Shown piece by piece: positions 1 to 8,658 of a stretch of 64,000 nt of DNA. Positions within the stretch are counted from its first letter, which is position 1. Every line of letters starts with the position of its first letter. Source of the stretch: Tritrichomonas foetus (taxonomy: Eukaryota; Parabasalia; Tritrichomonadida; Tritrichomonadidae); assembly GCA_001839685.1 (NCBI GenBank), contig MLAK01000608.1:28202-92201 (forward strand). Direction: 5' to 3'. The translations under genes were made by a program, and so were the position numbers. The notes beneath the pieces were generated by a model. The model had not been told where the DNA came from and made no database searches. It saw nothing but the letters and a program-made list of their open reading frames with translations.

Positions 1-2
1 CA

Positions 3-452
3 GAATCTGCAACCTATGGTGGAGAAAGACCGACTATGATACGTCAAGAAAATGCTGCCAAACAAGCTGCTCAAGACGCCGCAATTTTGAATACCGACTT
101 TTCTATTAAAAACATAACAACTGATAATGCATTCAACTTCAACAGTGATTCTGATGAAGAGGAAAGCTCAGATGATTCTGTTGAAAAGGCACTTCCAACC
201 CACCATATGATTCACAAAGATCCAGTCCAGAATCTTCACTATTCATCTGATGAGGATAAAGATAGTTATGGAGACTACAGCAATGATGAAGATGAAAACA
301 AACAAGAACAATCACAAGATCAGCAATTCAGCGATTTAATGAAACAAATTTGGGGATTTACTACAATTGAAACACCCAAACAGGAAGAAGTGGAAGATGA
401 TGAAGAAGAAGAGAGCAACTACAGCTATGAGGAAGAAGATGAAGATGATTAA
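3..452 (+). CDS. C-terminal part of an acidic hypothetical protein (5' truncated by window edge)
   Basis: The frame is already open at the window edge (codons from position 3) and an internal ATG lies at 36, so the true start is probably upstream. The visible 150 residues are hydrophilic, with two acidic clusters (DSDEEESSDDS near the middle and an E/D-rich tail ending in EEEDEDD) and no membrane segment. A short less acidic stretch (FSDLMKQIWGF) precedes the acidic tail and could be a short binding motif. I do not recognise the family. The acidic serine-containing clusters resemble casein kinase 2 target regions seen in nuclear or trafficking proteins, but that is only a resemblance. The gene ends on TAA and converges on the next gene. 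Confidence 0.6.
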   Translation, partial: ESATYGGERPTMIRQENAAKQAAQDAAILNTDFSIKNITTDNAFNFNSDSDEEESSDDSVEKALPTHHMIHKDPVQNLHYSSDEDKDSYGDYSNDEDENKQEQSQDQQFSDLMKQIWGFTTIETPKQEEVEDDEEEESNYSYEEEDEDD

Positions 453-747
453 TCTTATTTATTTTTTTCTGTGACTGATTATTGACTTGAATAAATTATT
501 GTTTATACTGATTTTTATTCATTATCTTGTTTCTTTTTAATTTTTTAAAGTATGTTTGTTTTGCTTTCAAAGGTGGTAAACTGATGATTGATTTTAATGA
601 CCAATCGATATGGTTTTGAAAACAAACTCACATATATTTAATAATCAATACAAAAAGTACAAATTTATCGTGTAGTTTATATTTAATAATAAATACAAAA
701 AAATAATAATTGCTTGAATATCAAAAATAAAATTAACATATAAAAAG

Positions 748-3573
748 TTAGAATTCATCAACTGGAATCCGCGCCGATTGAATTGTTCTTGTTCGATTCT
801 GTGTCATGTAAACTTTACCTGGTCTTTTAATTCTCCTTGCTGATCCAGGCATTACAATTGCCCTTGGAGCATTCGATCTTGTTGATCCATAATTTCCTCG
901 ATCACTTTTTGCCCTTCCCAAATCTATTTTCGGAATCACAGTCGTCATTTGAGCTGCGCCAACACCAAATCCACCTCCAATGAATCTTCCACGAGCTCTA
1001 TCTTCACCAGAAATTGTTGGTGCTTTCACTTCAAAAACTTTATCCATAGAAGACATTAAAAGTTCAGATTCTCTATGCTTTAAATCATATACCTCAATTT
1101 GTCTTTCTCTAATTAATGAACGCACTGAATTACATTTTTCTCTTTCATCTCTCATTTTTGGTTTCTTTTCGTCTAATTTTTTTGCTAGATTGTTTAATTG
1201 GATAGTTTTACGCCTAAGTGCTTCCTTAGTAGATTGCATGTCTTCTTGATAAGAACCAGCATAACTAATCATTAATTTCTTATTTTGTTTATCATATTGT
1301 TCTTTCAAATTTTCTGATCTGTTTCTTAATTTTGAAAACTGATTCAATCGATTCCAAATTGATTGAAGCAAGTCTTCACGAAGCATAATTAATTGGAATT
1401 GTTCAGGATCAGTTTGCTCCATTAGTGTCCATCGATGTACATTTCTCGGAAATTCAGCTTCATCTTCAAGAGCTTTATTTTGACTACGAGCTGTATTTAA
1501 CTCCTTTTCTAATCTCAACATTTCACTTCGTGCGGCATCCCTTCGTCTTAACAGTTCAAGAAGTTCATGTTGATGATGAATAACTTGCATTAAATTTTCT
1601 TTAAGTTGTTCAATTTCAGCAACTTTATCTATATAATGTTTCTCACAAATCCTCATTTCACTACCGATGAGTCGACATTTTTCATTTAGCAGATCACATT
1701 CATCTTGTCTTTTGGCCATGGTCGCACCGAAATAAGCCTGCATGGAATTTAAAGCCTTTAATTTTCGTTTTTGGGCATCTATATCAACATATGCTTCGTT
1801 TTCAATCACAAGGTTCTTTTCTATTTCTTGTTTACTCAACATATTCTTCTTTTCAAGCTCTAATAGTTCTTCCTTCAATTTATTATTATCAGCTTCTAGC
1901 TGTTTAACATATTTTTTCAGTAGTTGGGACTCTAAATGCAAATCTACAACTTTTTGATCTTGTTGTTTAACTGAATTCTTTAATTGGTTGACGAACATTT
2001 CAAGTGATTTGTTTTCAGATGAGTATTTTTCGTTGCTGATTCTCCAATCATTTAAAGATCTAGAAAGCATATCTCTTTCACCACGCATCGCATCACATAA
2101 ATAACCTTGGCGAGTAATTTCATCTTGTATTTCACCAAGTTGGATAGTACATTTGTCTAATTCTTCTTGGATTCCTGCAATGTCTTCAAAAACTTGGTAA
2201 TAATTATTTTCATTAATAATTAACTTGCCTGCATAATATTGGCGATCAATATCTAAATTGTCAGCTGTATTTTTTTGTTTTTGGCTAAACACTCTTGCTG
2301 AGCTGCATTCTCTTGTAGTCATTTCAACTTGGTGTTCTGCGACTTGAGTTCTCATTTTTTCAACTTGTTTTTGATTCTCGAATTCTCTTTTTTCTTTATT
2401 TCGTAATTCAATTTGTTCGTGAGTATTTCGTATTGCCAATTCCTTTGCAGCGATTGTTGATTGTGCTAAATAAAGCTCATCACGTAATTTATTCATGCGA
2501 TTAATCATTTCACGCTTTTCTTTGGCAACTTCATCCCTTCTTTGTTTATCATAAGCCAAATCTTCTTTTGAAATTTCTAATTCTTCTGATACTTTTTCTA
2601 GTTCATCTATGAATTTCTGGTTTTTCGCTTCTTGAATTTCAACTTCCTCTCGTTTTTTGTCGAGTTTTATTTGTGTTTTTGATGTAGCTTTTCGAGCGAT
2701 GTCTCTTTCAATTAGTTTCTTATGAATTTTCTTGTGTATTTTCTCAATGTCTTCTTTGATATCTTCAATTTCGCCTAAATCTAATCTCAATCTACGATTC
2801 AACTCCCTCAATTTTTCTTTTTGTTCAGCTTTTTGATTGTCAAGCTCGGTAATTTTTTCACGTATTTGTGCAATAATTGCACGCGTATCATCCATTCCTT
2901 GATAAGCATCATTCATTTCCTTTCGATTAGCTTTCCTTCTTTTTCTGATTTCTTCTCTTTCTGTTGTCATCTGATCGAATTCGTCATGCATGGCTTTATT
3001 TTGTGGAGTCAGTTCAGAAACAATCGCCTGATGCTCGTTAAATTGAGACAATATTTCATCATGAGTGGCTGCGTTTTTTGATATTTCACCATCCAATAGG
3101 TCGATTGCTTGTTTTGCGCTTTTGATTGAAGCTTCCTCTTCGGCGGCAATTTCGCTGCTTTTACTGACGAGTGTTGTTAAGTTTTGAAGTTCCTCTCTGA
3201 GAGAAATAATAACGTCCTTCGATTTGGTTTCGCGAGCCTGACTTTGCTCGACCATTTTCCAAGCGTTTTCGAATTCAGATCGTAAATTTGCTATTGTTTT
3301 TTGATCGTTCTGGCTCATCGTAAGAACAGTTGAAATTTTATTCGCATTTTTGAGAATGTCTTGATTGAGCGTCCGGCACTTTTCGATAAGCGTGTTGTTG
3401 TGTTCGTGAGACTGTGTGAGTGCGTCGTGAAGTTTTTCGTATTCTTCACGGAATTTATCCAAAGATCGATCATTAATCAACTCGCGAACGACGCGATTGA
3501 AATTTTGCTCCATCTCTTCGAATAATCCAATATCATCATCATTTTGCGGCTTTGCGCTGTGATCGTCCGCCAT
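748..3573 (-). CDS. CFAP58: CFAP58 (CCDC147) family flagellar coiled-coil protein
   Basis: A 941-residue, almost entirely coiled-coil protein. The N-terminal region (F-EEMEQNFNRVV, then SLDKFREEYEKLHDAL, a KCRTLNQDI block and a LSQNDQKTIANLRSEFENAWKMV-type block) follows the order and wording of cilia- and flagella-associated protein 58, about 870 residues in animals. Family knowledge places CFAP58 in motile axonemes, where it is needed for flagellar assembly and stability. The C-terminal 90 residues are basic and Gly/Arg/Ser-rich, not coiled coil. The start is the ATG at 3573; the frame extends 12 codons further upstream only through non-ATG codons. TCATCAA abuts this ATG, an initiator-like element. 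It is divergent from the membrane protein gene at 3942, sharing a 368-bp spacer. Confidence 0.88.
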   Translation of the reverse strand: MADDHSAKPQNDDDIGLFEEMEQNFNRVVRELINDRSLDKFREEYEKLHDALTQSHEHNNTLIEKCRTLNQDILKNANKISTVLTMSQNDQKTIANLRSEFENAWKMVEQSQARETKSKDVIISLREELQNLTTLVSKSSEIAAEEEASIKSAKQAIDLLDGEISKNAATHDEILSQFNEHQAIVSELTPQNKAMHDEFDQMTTEREEIRKRRKANRKEMNDAYQGMDDTRAIIAQIREKITELDNQKAEQKEKLRELNRRLRLDLGEIEDIKEDIEKIHKKIHKKLIERDIARKATSKTQIKLDKKREEVEIQEAKNQKFIDELEKVSEELEISKEDLAYDKQRRDEVAKEKREMINRMNKLRDELYLAQSTIAAKELAIRNTHEQIELRNKEKREFENQKQVEKMRTQVAEHQVEMTTRECSSARVFSQKQKNTADNLDIDRQYYAGKLIINENNYYQVFEDIAGIQEELDKCTIQLGEIQDEITRQGYLCDAMRGERDMLSRSLNDWRISNEKYSSENKSLEMFVNQLKNSVKQQDQKVVDLHLESQLLKKYVKQLEADNNKLKEELLELEKKNMLSKQEIEKNLVIENEAYVDIDAQKRKLKALNSMQAYFGATMAKRQDECDLLNEKCRLIGSEMRICEKHYIDKVAEIEQLKENLMQVIHHQHELLELLRRRDAARSEMLRLEKELNTARSQNKALEDEAEFPRNVHRWTLMEQTDPEQFQLIMLREDLLQSIWNRLNQFSKLRNRSENLKEQYDKQNKKLMISYAGSYQEDMQSTKEALRRKTIQLNNLAKKLDEKKPKMRDEREKCNSVRSLIRERQIEVYDLKHRESELLMSSMDKVFEVKAPTISGEDRARGRFIGGGFGVGAAQMTTVIPKIDLGRAKSDRGNYGSTRSNAPRAIVMPGSARRIKRPGKVYMTQNRTRTIQSARIPVDEF

Positions 3574-3580
3574 TTGATGA
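3574..3580 (-). promoter_or_regulatory. Initiator-like TCATCAA directly before the CFAP58 start codon
   Basis: On the minus strand TCATCAA runs directly into ATG. The same heptamer lies 1-6 nt before the starts of the HAD phosphatase and USP genes. It fits the TCA(Y)-type initiator known from trichomonads. Function is inferred from position and recurrence only. Confidence 0.4.
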
Positions 3581-3941
3581 TGTCCGTTATAAAATCCGTC
3601 ACTTTTCAAAAATGTTCTTTGAATCTATTTCGAAAAGCATTCAAAAAAAATTCATCAAAAACATCATGATAATTAACCTGTATTCAAAAAATATTCACCT
3701 TATTTCAATAAATTATTTCACAAAAAAGGTGAATATTTATTCATTGAATTATTAAACGTTCACTATTATTTAACGTCAAATAAAATAAACTTTTTGATAA
3801 GAAGATTTTGAGGATTTTTTATATCACATTACTATATTTTATTTCGGTGATTCAAAATGAACGTGAAATATATTTGACCTTAATATTTATTAGTTATCGA
3901 ATATTTTGTTAAGTTCGTGTTTCTTTCATCCCAAAAAAAGC
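3581..3941. other. Divergent promoter region with a 13-bp inverted repeat
   Basis: AT-rich spacer between CFAP58 (-) and the membrane protein gene (+). It holds a perfect 13-bp inverted repeat (AAATATTCACCTT at 3689-3701, AAGGTGAATATTT at 3726-3738). No coding potential was seen. Confidence 0.6.
3689..3738. repeat. 13-bp inverted repeat with 24-nt spacer
   Basis: The arms AAATATTCACCTT and AAGGTGAATATTT are perfect complements and contain the relatively GC-rich core TTCACC/GGTGAA. The element lies about 120 nt upstream of the CFAP58 start and 200 nt upstream of the start of the plus-strand gene, so it could act in cis on either, or be a cruciform or chance palindrome. Confidence 0.55.
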
Positions 3942-5888
3942 ATGCTTTTTCTTTTCACGATTTTCGGGCAAATATGGCTTGGAATTGAAATATTCCTTCC
4001 ACATTTCTATCAAGAATTAAGTTTATCAACTATTATTGGTGCTTGCTCACTTCTTGGAATTAGTATTTCTACTTTGATATTTTTTTATTGTTCATATTTC
4101 CTTGGATTCACCCTTTTCCATTTGGTACTTCATACATTAGCTTTGTTTATTGTATCCTTTGTTCTCAACAAGAAAAGAAGGAAAACGTATGATTATGTTT
4201 TTAAAGCATCATTTGTTTCGTTATCGCCTCAAATTTTGATATCATTCATTACCTTAATTTTTATTTTTCCAACGTATCTTTCATTTGGTGCGATGTTTCT
4301 TGAAATCATGGCACTTCCCATTCATGAAGAGCTTTCCCTATCGGCCTCATTTCTTAATGGATGTAATAAGCACAGACAATATTTCTTTTCATTGTTTCAT
4401 CCAGACATGTATGGGAAATTTGCACTTTCAAATTGGCTGACTTCATGTCATTATTCAATGATCAAACTTGGATATGGCGGATTTAGAACATCACTATTAA
4501 TTTCCACGACACTTTATATCGTTGCTTATTTTTTGATTCTTTCATCACTTGCTCAAGAATTTCTGTTACCAATTTATGTTGCGCCTTTTTCTGTATTTTT
4601 ACCATTATTTATAGCAGGCTTTGGTTATTTCAAAGTTTATAGCGCAGAAATTAAGCCTCCAAATTCTGATGTGGATTATATTTCTCAACTTGGCTCAGAA
4701 TTTCCACAAACTCATTTCATGAATCCATTCTTCCAAATAATTTTCGGTAATCGACCAATGCTTTTTTCACTAGGACTGTCTTCTCTTGTTATTCTCTTGT
4801 TGTATCGAACTATATCATGTAGATCGAGTTTAAATCTCATGAAAATTGTTGGATTCATAGTTGGTGGTATATTACCATGTGTCATACAGCAATCCTTTTT
4901 TGCAATGATGACATTTTCCATTTTTCAATGCTTATTTCAATGTTGGAGACAAAGGTATTGGAAACAAACAAGAAGTTTATTAGGATCTTTTTTGATTTCC
5001 TTTTTAGTATTAAATAGCATTAGATTTATTTATAATGATTATTCCTATGATGGCTCTCATTTTTATACAGATCCAAAATACATTCAAAATAGTAACCAAC
5101 ATGAATTTTTCTCACAAAGTTTTATTTTTCATCGTCAATTTGAAAAATATATTGAACAAGGCTATGCATTTCCATTTTTATCATATTGGTTTGATGCTCT
5201 AGGCTTTTATCCGTTTATTTTATTTGGATTGAGTTGGTTTGTATTAGGAATTATAGAAAAACAATTTTTTATTGTTTTATTCTTGACTTTTCTTGTATTC
5301 AATTTTTGGCAAACTCAAGAAAATCCCGATAAAAATATGTTAACATTTTATTCAATACTTTTTACATTAGGTTGTGTGATTTATACAGCAGTTATTCATC
5401 GAATCTCTTCCAGATGGCTTCGAGACGAGACAAAAGGAATTTTTTCAGGAGTTTTCTTTGTTTTGACTGTTGTTAGTATGGTATCTTCATTTATGGGAAT
5501 TAAAAATCAAATTATGAATTGGGAAGATAATTGGTCAAGTTATGGAACGAAAATGGCTGAATGGGTCATTCAAAACACGCCTGAGAATTCTGTATTTTAT
5601 TCAAAATGTGAAACTCTAGATCCGATTTTATCTATTGCGGGAAGAATCATGTTTTATAGTGATTTAAAAGCAATGGAATATGAAGGATTTGATTATACTG
5701 AAAGAAAAGAAATGTTTAAGTATTATCTCAACAATCCAAGAAATTTGACTTCGATTAAACCTATTGATTACATCATTTTTTGGAAAAGCGATGACACGCT
5801 TCGGTATTTCGATTTTCCAAAAGACACTTGGGCATTAATTCTTTCCTCTCAAAAATTTGATATTTATCAAAGAATAAGATCAACTTGA
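3942..5888 (+). CDS. Multi-pass membrane protein, probable GT-C-fold glycosyltransferase-like
   Basis: 648 residues from the ATG at 3942 (the frame is open slightly upstream but without an ATG). The first 500 residues contain about ten hydrophobic segments. A lumenal-type C-terminal region of about 130 residues follows the last helix, starting near GTKMAEWVIQNTPENSVF and including LSIAGRIMFYSD and GFDYTERKEMFKYYL. A soluble-like segment between helices reads PPNSDVDYISQLGSEFPQTH. This layout, and the 'N-T-P-x-N-S-V-F ... AGR ... YxxRE' tail, resembles GT-C superfamily integral membrane proteins found in protists and bacteria. The assignment is by general pattern; no donor or acceptor can be named. 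The N-terminal hydrophobic segment serves as signal anchor. It ends on TGA. Confidence 0.5.
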   Translation: MLFLFTIFGQIWLGIEIFLPHFYQELSLSTIIGACSLLGISISTLIFFYCSYFLGFTLFHLVLHTLALFIVSFVLNKKRRKTYDYVFKASFVSLSPQILISFITLIFIFPTYLSFGAMFLEIMALPIHEELSLSASFLNGCNKHRQYFFSLFHPDMYGKFALSNWLTSCHYSMIKLGYGGFRTSLLISTTLYIVAYFLILSSLAQEFLLPIYVAPFSVFLPLFIAGFGYFKVYSAEIKPPNSDVDYISQLGSEFPQTHFMNPFFQIIFGNRPMLFSLGLSSLVILLLYRTISCRSSLNLMKIVGFIVGGILPCVIQQSFFAMMTFSIFQCLFQCWRQRYWKQTRSLLGSFLISFLVLNSIRFIYNDYSYDGSHFYTDPKYIQNSNQHEFFSQSFIFHRQFEKYIEQGYAFPFLSYWFDALGFYPFILFGLSWFVLGIIEKQFFIVLFLTFLVFNFWQTQENPDKNMLTFYSILFTLGCVIYTAVIHRISSRWLRDETKGIFSGVFFVLTVVSMVSSFMGIKNQIMNWEDNWSSYGTKMAEWVIQNTPENSVFYSKCETLDPILSIAGRIMFYSDLKAMEYEGFDYTERKEMFKYYLNNPRNLTSIKPIDYIIFWKSDDTLRYFDFPKDTWALILSSQKFDIYQRIRST

Positions 5889-6209
5889 TTGAATTTTGTG
5901 ATTTTCGATAAATTACTTATTTTTAAATGTTATTATTAGAATATATTAAACTATCTTTTACACTAACTTATATCTTTTACTTTTATCTGTACTCATATTG
6001 AGCTTTGGCTTCTCAATCAAAACATCATTCTGTATGCGATATCGAAAAATATGATTAAAAATAGGTCAATATTTGACTATAACGATAGACATATAGATTA
6101 ACGTCAATACTAAAACTGAGTCCATAAACCTTTCAAAAAATTGACCAATAAAGTACGTTTTTTTATTCAAAATATTGAAATTGGTTAAATTTCCAAAAAC
6201 TAGATAGAG
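5889..6209. other. Intergenic spacer, nothing recognised
   Basis: AT-rich 321-bp spacer between two plus-strand genes. No RNA gene, repeat or conserved ORF was seen; it must contain the 3' end of one gene and the promoter of the next. Confidence 0.5.
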
Positions 6210-6632
6210 ATGTCTAACACAGAGAACTTATACGACCCAACAACACTCCAAGGAAACTGGTACGAAGATCGTTTCTTCGACGCCGATTCCCGTCGTAATG
6301 AAGTCACAAAAACGATGCGTCCACGAAACGACGATGTCGAAAATATTCCAAGAATTGCAAGGCGCCAATATCCAACAGGAGCTGTCTTTCATTACTCCAA
6401 CGATGAAACACCAGAAGAGCACTTCAAGACTGTTTCGATGGAAACATACGTTGATCATCACTACAGAGAGGACACTGTCACACAGAGGAGGATGAATGCA
6501 ACAGGTGAGGAACTCTCCAGAATGTTAAACTGCGAACCAGACGTATTCTTACCAAATTACTCATTACCAGAAAGGCCACCCGAAAAACAATATATGACAA
6601 CCTACAATAAGGCTTTCAAGCGTTATATCTAA
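6210..6632 (+). CDS. Small axonemal/microtubule-inner-protein-like protein
   Basis: A 140-residue soluble protein rich in Tyr, Arg, Pro and Asn, with no membrane segment or coiled coil. The TTLQGNWYEDRF segment near residue 11 resembles the 'L-x-G-N-W-x-E-E/D-R' block of small ciliary proteins such as CFAP107. The C-terminus (PPEKQYMTTYNKAFKRYI) has the TTY-x-x-x-F/Y-style tail common in small microtubule-lumen proteins. These proteins thread along axonemal doublets in extended conformations, which fits the composition. The family assignment is tentative. TAAA overlaps the stop codon. A flagellar role would match CFAP58 nearby, although the two are not co-transcribed. Confidence 0.55.
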   Translation: MSNTENLYDPTTLQGNWYEDRFFDADSRRNEVTKTMRPRNDDVENIPRIARRQYPTGAVFHYSNDETPEEHFKTVSMETYVDHHYREDTVTQRRMNATGEELSRMLNCEPDVFLPNYSLPERPPEKQYMTTYNKAFKRYI

Positions 6633-6956
6633 ATCCATTTTTGAATTACTTATTTAACAATTTTTTTTTTTCGTTTGATTCTCAGAATTTGTTTTTTAAT
6701 CAAACTGATTTATTTTAATTAAGTTGCATCAGCTTTTGCAACGTCTTCTAGTTTTTTTCATGTCTACAAATTCATCAATCGAAGAAAAAAATGATAGATT
6801 TCGTCAATATTGGTTTTTTTATCGTTGATGTAAAAGTATAATTATTTAAATAAAACGGTTATTGGGAGTAATTGTATAAAACCGTTTTTAAAAAGTCGAT
6901 AAATACGCTTCTGTCAGAAGTGAAGGAAATGAATTTCAAAAGGAGGCAAATTTTTT
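6633..6956. other. Intergenic spacer, nothing recognised
   Basis: AT-rich 324-bp spacer with homopolymer T runs after the small axonemal-like gene and a purine-rich patch (AAAAGGAGGC) just before the UBA3 start. The AGGAGG there is not meaningful as a ribosome binding site in a eukaryote. Confidence 0.5.
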
Positions 6957-8189
6957 ATGATTGCTCCAGGAACAGAAGCACTCATTAGTTCAACTGGCCC
7001 ATTCGTTCAAGAATTCTTTGCAGAAGGTGATGAAGGTAGAGACTACTTTTTAAACAGTAAAGTTCTCGTAATCGGCGCAGGCGGTCTTGGATGCGAATTA
7101 TTAAAATCTCTCGCGCTCACAGGCTTCAAAAACATCGACGTTATCGACATGGACACGATTGATCTATCGAATTTAAACAGACAATTCCTTTTTCGTGAAG
7201 GAGATATCGGAAAGCCAAAATGCGAATGTGCTGCTGCCTTCATTAAGAAAAGAGTTCCTAATATCAACATTACATCACATTTTTGTATGATTCAAGACAA
7301 AGATGACGAATTTTACAAGCAATTCAATGTCGTCATCGGTGGATTGGATTCAGTTAAAGCTAGAAATTGGATCAGCGCAAATCTCTGTAGAATCGCACGT
7401 GAGACAAACGGAGAGATAACCATTCCATATATTGATGGTGGAACTGAGGCCTGGAAAGGTCACGTAAAAGTTATCTACCCTCTGAAGACTGCTTGTATGC
7501 ATTGCCAGTCTGAGCTGTTTCCACCACCAGTTGTTTATCAAGCCTGCACTGTCGTTTCTAACCCACGCCAGCCAGAGCACTGTATTGTATGGGCGAAAGA
7601 ATTCCAATGGCAAAAGTTGAGGCCAAATGAGACAATTGATGGTGATAATGATGAACATATTAAATGGATAATGGAACAAGCAATCATTCATCAAAAGGAA
7701 TTTAAAGTTGATGGTGAAATCACAGAAAAGTTGACAAAAGGTGTCGTTAAAAACATCATTCCGGCTATCGCTTCAACACAAGCTGTAATAGCTGCAATGT
7801 GTGCTACTGAAGCTCTTAAATACATAACTGCCACAGGTCCAACAATAAACAACAATTTATTATTTGTTGGTGATGCGGCTTGTGGATTATTTGGCAATAA
7901 TTTCCTCTTTGAAAAGAAGGAAGATTGTGATGAATGTGCAAGAAGATTAAATAAAGTGAAATACGTAGAAAATGAATTAATTAGTGGCCTTATTGCAAGA
8001 ATTAAAGAGGAATTCAACTATGATGTTTCAAACCTTCGATCAAGTGAGAAAACAATTTACATGCCAATCATTGCACAGACTAAGGAGAACTTGAATAAAC
8101 CTGTTGACGAGTTCCTTCAGGATGGAGCAACATTTATTGCAACAGCTAAAGGCTCATCTGAGCCATTCGAGTTTATTATTGAAAAGTAA
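6957..8189 (+). CDS. UBA3: NEDD8-activating enzyme E1 catalytic subunit (UBA3-like)
   Basis: 410 residues. The ThiF/E1 adenylation domain has the nucleotide motif VIGAGGLGCELLKSLA (from about residue 38) and D-M-D-T-I-D-LSNLNRQFLF, which position ATP and Mg. The catalytic cysteine is C197 in YQACTVVSNPRQPEHCI, wording specific to UBA3 rather than UBA1 or UBA2. Four zinc ligands are visible as C180/C183 (ACMHC) and C324/C327 (CDEC). The last 75 residues fit the E2-binding ubiquitin-fold domain. In the family, UBA3 pairs with NAE1/APPBP1 to activate NEDD8 and pass it to UBC12 for cullin modification. The protein is somewhat shorter than human UBA3 (463 residues), mostly at the N-terminus. TAAA overlaps the stop; a T-rich minisatellite begins 20 nt downstream. 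Confidence 0.93.
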   Translation: MIAPGTEALISSTGPFVQEFFAEGDEGRDYFLNSKVLVIGAGGLGCELLKSLALTGFKNIDVIDMDTIDLSNLNRQFLFREGDIGKPKCECAAAFIKKRVPNINITSHFCMIQDKDDEFYKQFNVVIGGLDSVKARNWISANLCRIARETNGEITIPYIDGGTEAWKGHVKVIYPLKTACMHCQSELFPPPVVYQACTVVSNPRQPEHCIVWAKEFQWQKLRPNETIDGDNDEHIKWIMEQAIIHQKEFKVDGEITEKLTKGVVKNIIPAIASTQAVIAAMCATEALKYITATGPTINNNLLFVGDAACGLFGNNFLFEKKEDCDECARRLNKVKYVENELISGLIARIKEEFNYDVSNLRSSEKTIYMPIIAQTKENLNKPVDEFLQDGATFIATAKGSSEPFEFIIEK

Positions 8190-8658
8190 ATATTTTGTTG
8201 TTTTAAACGTTTTTTTATTATTATGTTTGGTTTTTTTATTATTATGTTTGGTTTTTTTATTATTATGTTTGGTTTTTTTATTATTATGTTTGGTTTTTTT
8301 ATTATTATGTTTGGTTTTTTTATTATTATGTTTGGTTTTTTTATTATTATGTTTGGTTTTTTTATTATTATGTTTGGTTTTTTTATTATTATGTNTATAT
8401 ATATAGAAATTTACAAATTACAGAAAAAAAAACTTTGATAAATGATATTTTATTTGATTTAATATTGAAAAAAAAAAAAAAAAAAAAAAGGAAATAAACG
8501 ACGAATGAAAAATAAAGAAAAAGCAAAAATAAAGGAATTTGAGAAATGCTCTCATGCATTCTTAAATCAAAATGAATAAAATATAGAATTATCCGAGAGT
8601 TTATTATAAATAAATATATATGCCACTGTATAAGTGACAAAAATATCAAACAAATATT
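8190..8658. other. Convergent intergenic region with minisatellite and poly(A) tract
   Basis: Lies between the 3' ends of UBA3 (+) and a coiled-coil gene (-). It holds a 21-nt T-rich tandem array, one ambiguous base (n at 8395) and a run of 22 A at 8468-8489. No gene was recognised. Confidence 0.6.
8210..8394. repeat. 21-nt minisatellite, about 8.8 copies
   Basis: The unit TTTTTTTATTATTATGTTTGG is repeated with no visible divergence from 8210 until the ambiguous base at 8395. The identical copies imply recent expansion or array homogenisation, and the n suggests assembly trouble. Because 21 is divisible by three, the array is open in several frames, giving artefactual heptapeptide-repeat ORFs. 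Confidence 0.9.

Noticed and set aside
3906..3941. Upstream start (TTG at 3906) for the membrane protein, and similar non-ATG starts at 3609, 9717, 40490 and 52266
   Set aside because: These are non-ATG codons; an in-frame ATG close downstream fits family alignment or an initiator motif in most cases. At 40490 the frame simply continues upstream to the TAG.
6945..6957. Shine-Dalgarno-like AGGAGG before UBA3
   Set aside because: The genome is clearly eukaryotic (proteasome, TOR, flagellar genes); the match is coincidental.
7043..8017. Minus-strand ORFs inside UBA3
   Set aside because: Antisense shadows of a conserved enzyme; composition is typical of reverse-complement translation.
8104..8438. 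Heptapeptide-repeat ORFs (MFGFFII and similar)
   Set aside because: They are translations of a 21-nt non-coding minisatellite in a 3' flank; there is no start context or ordered protein.
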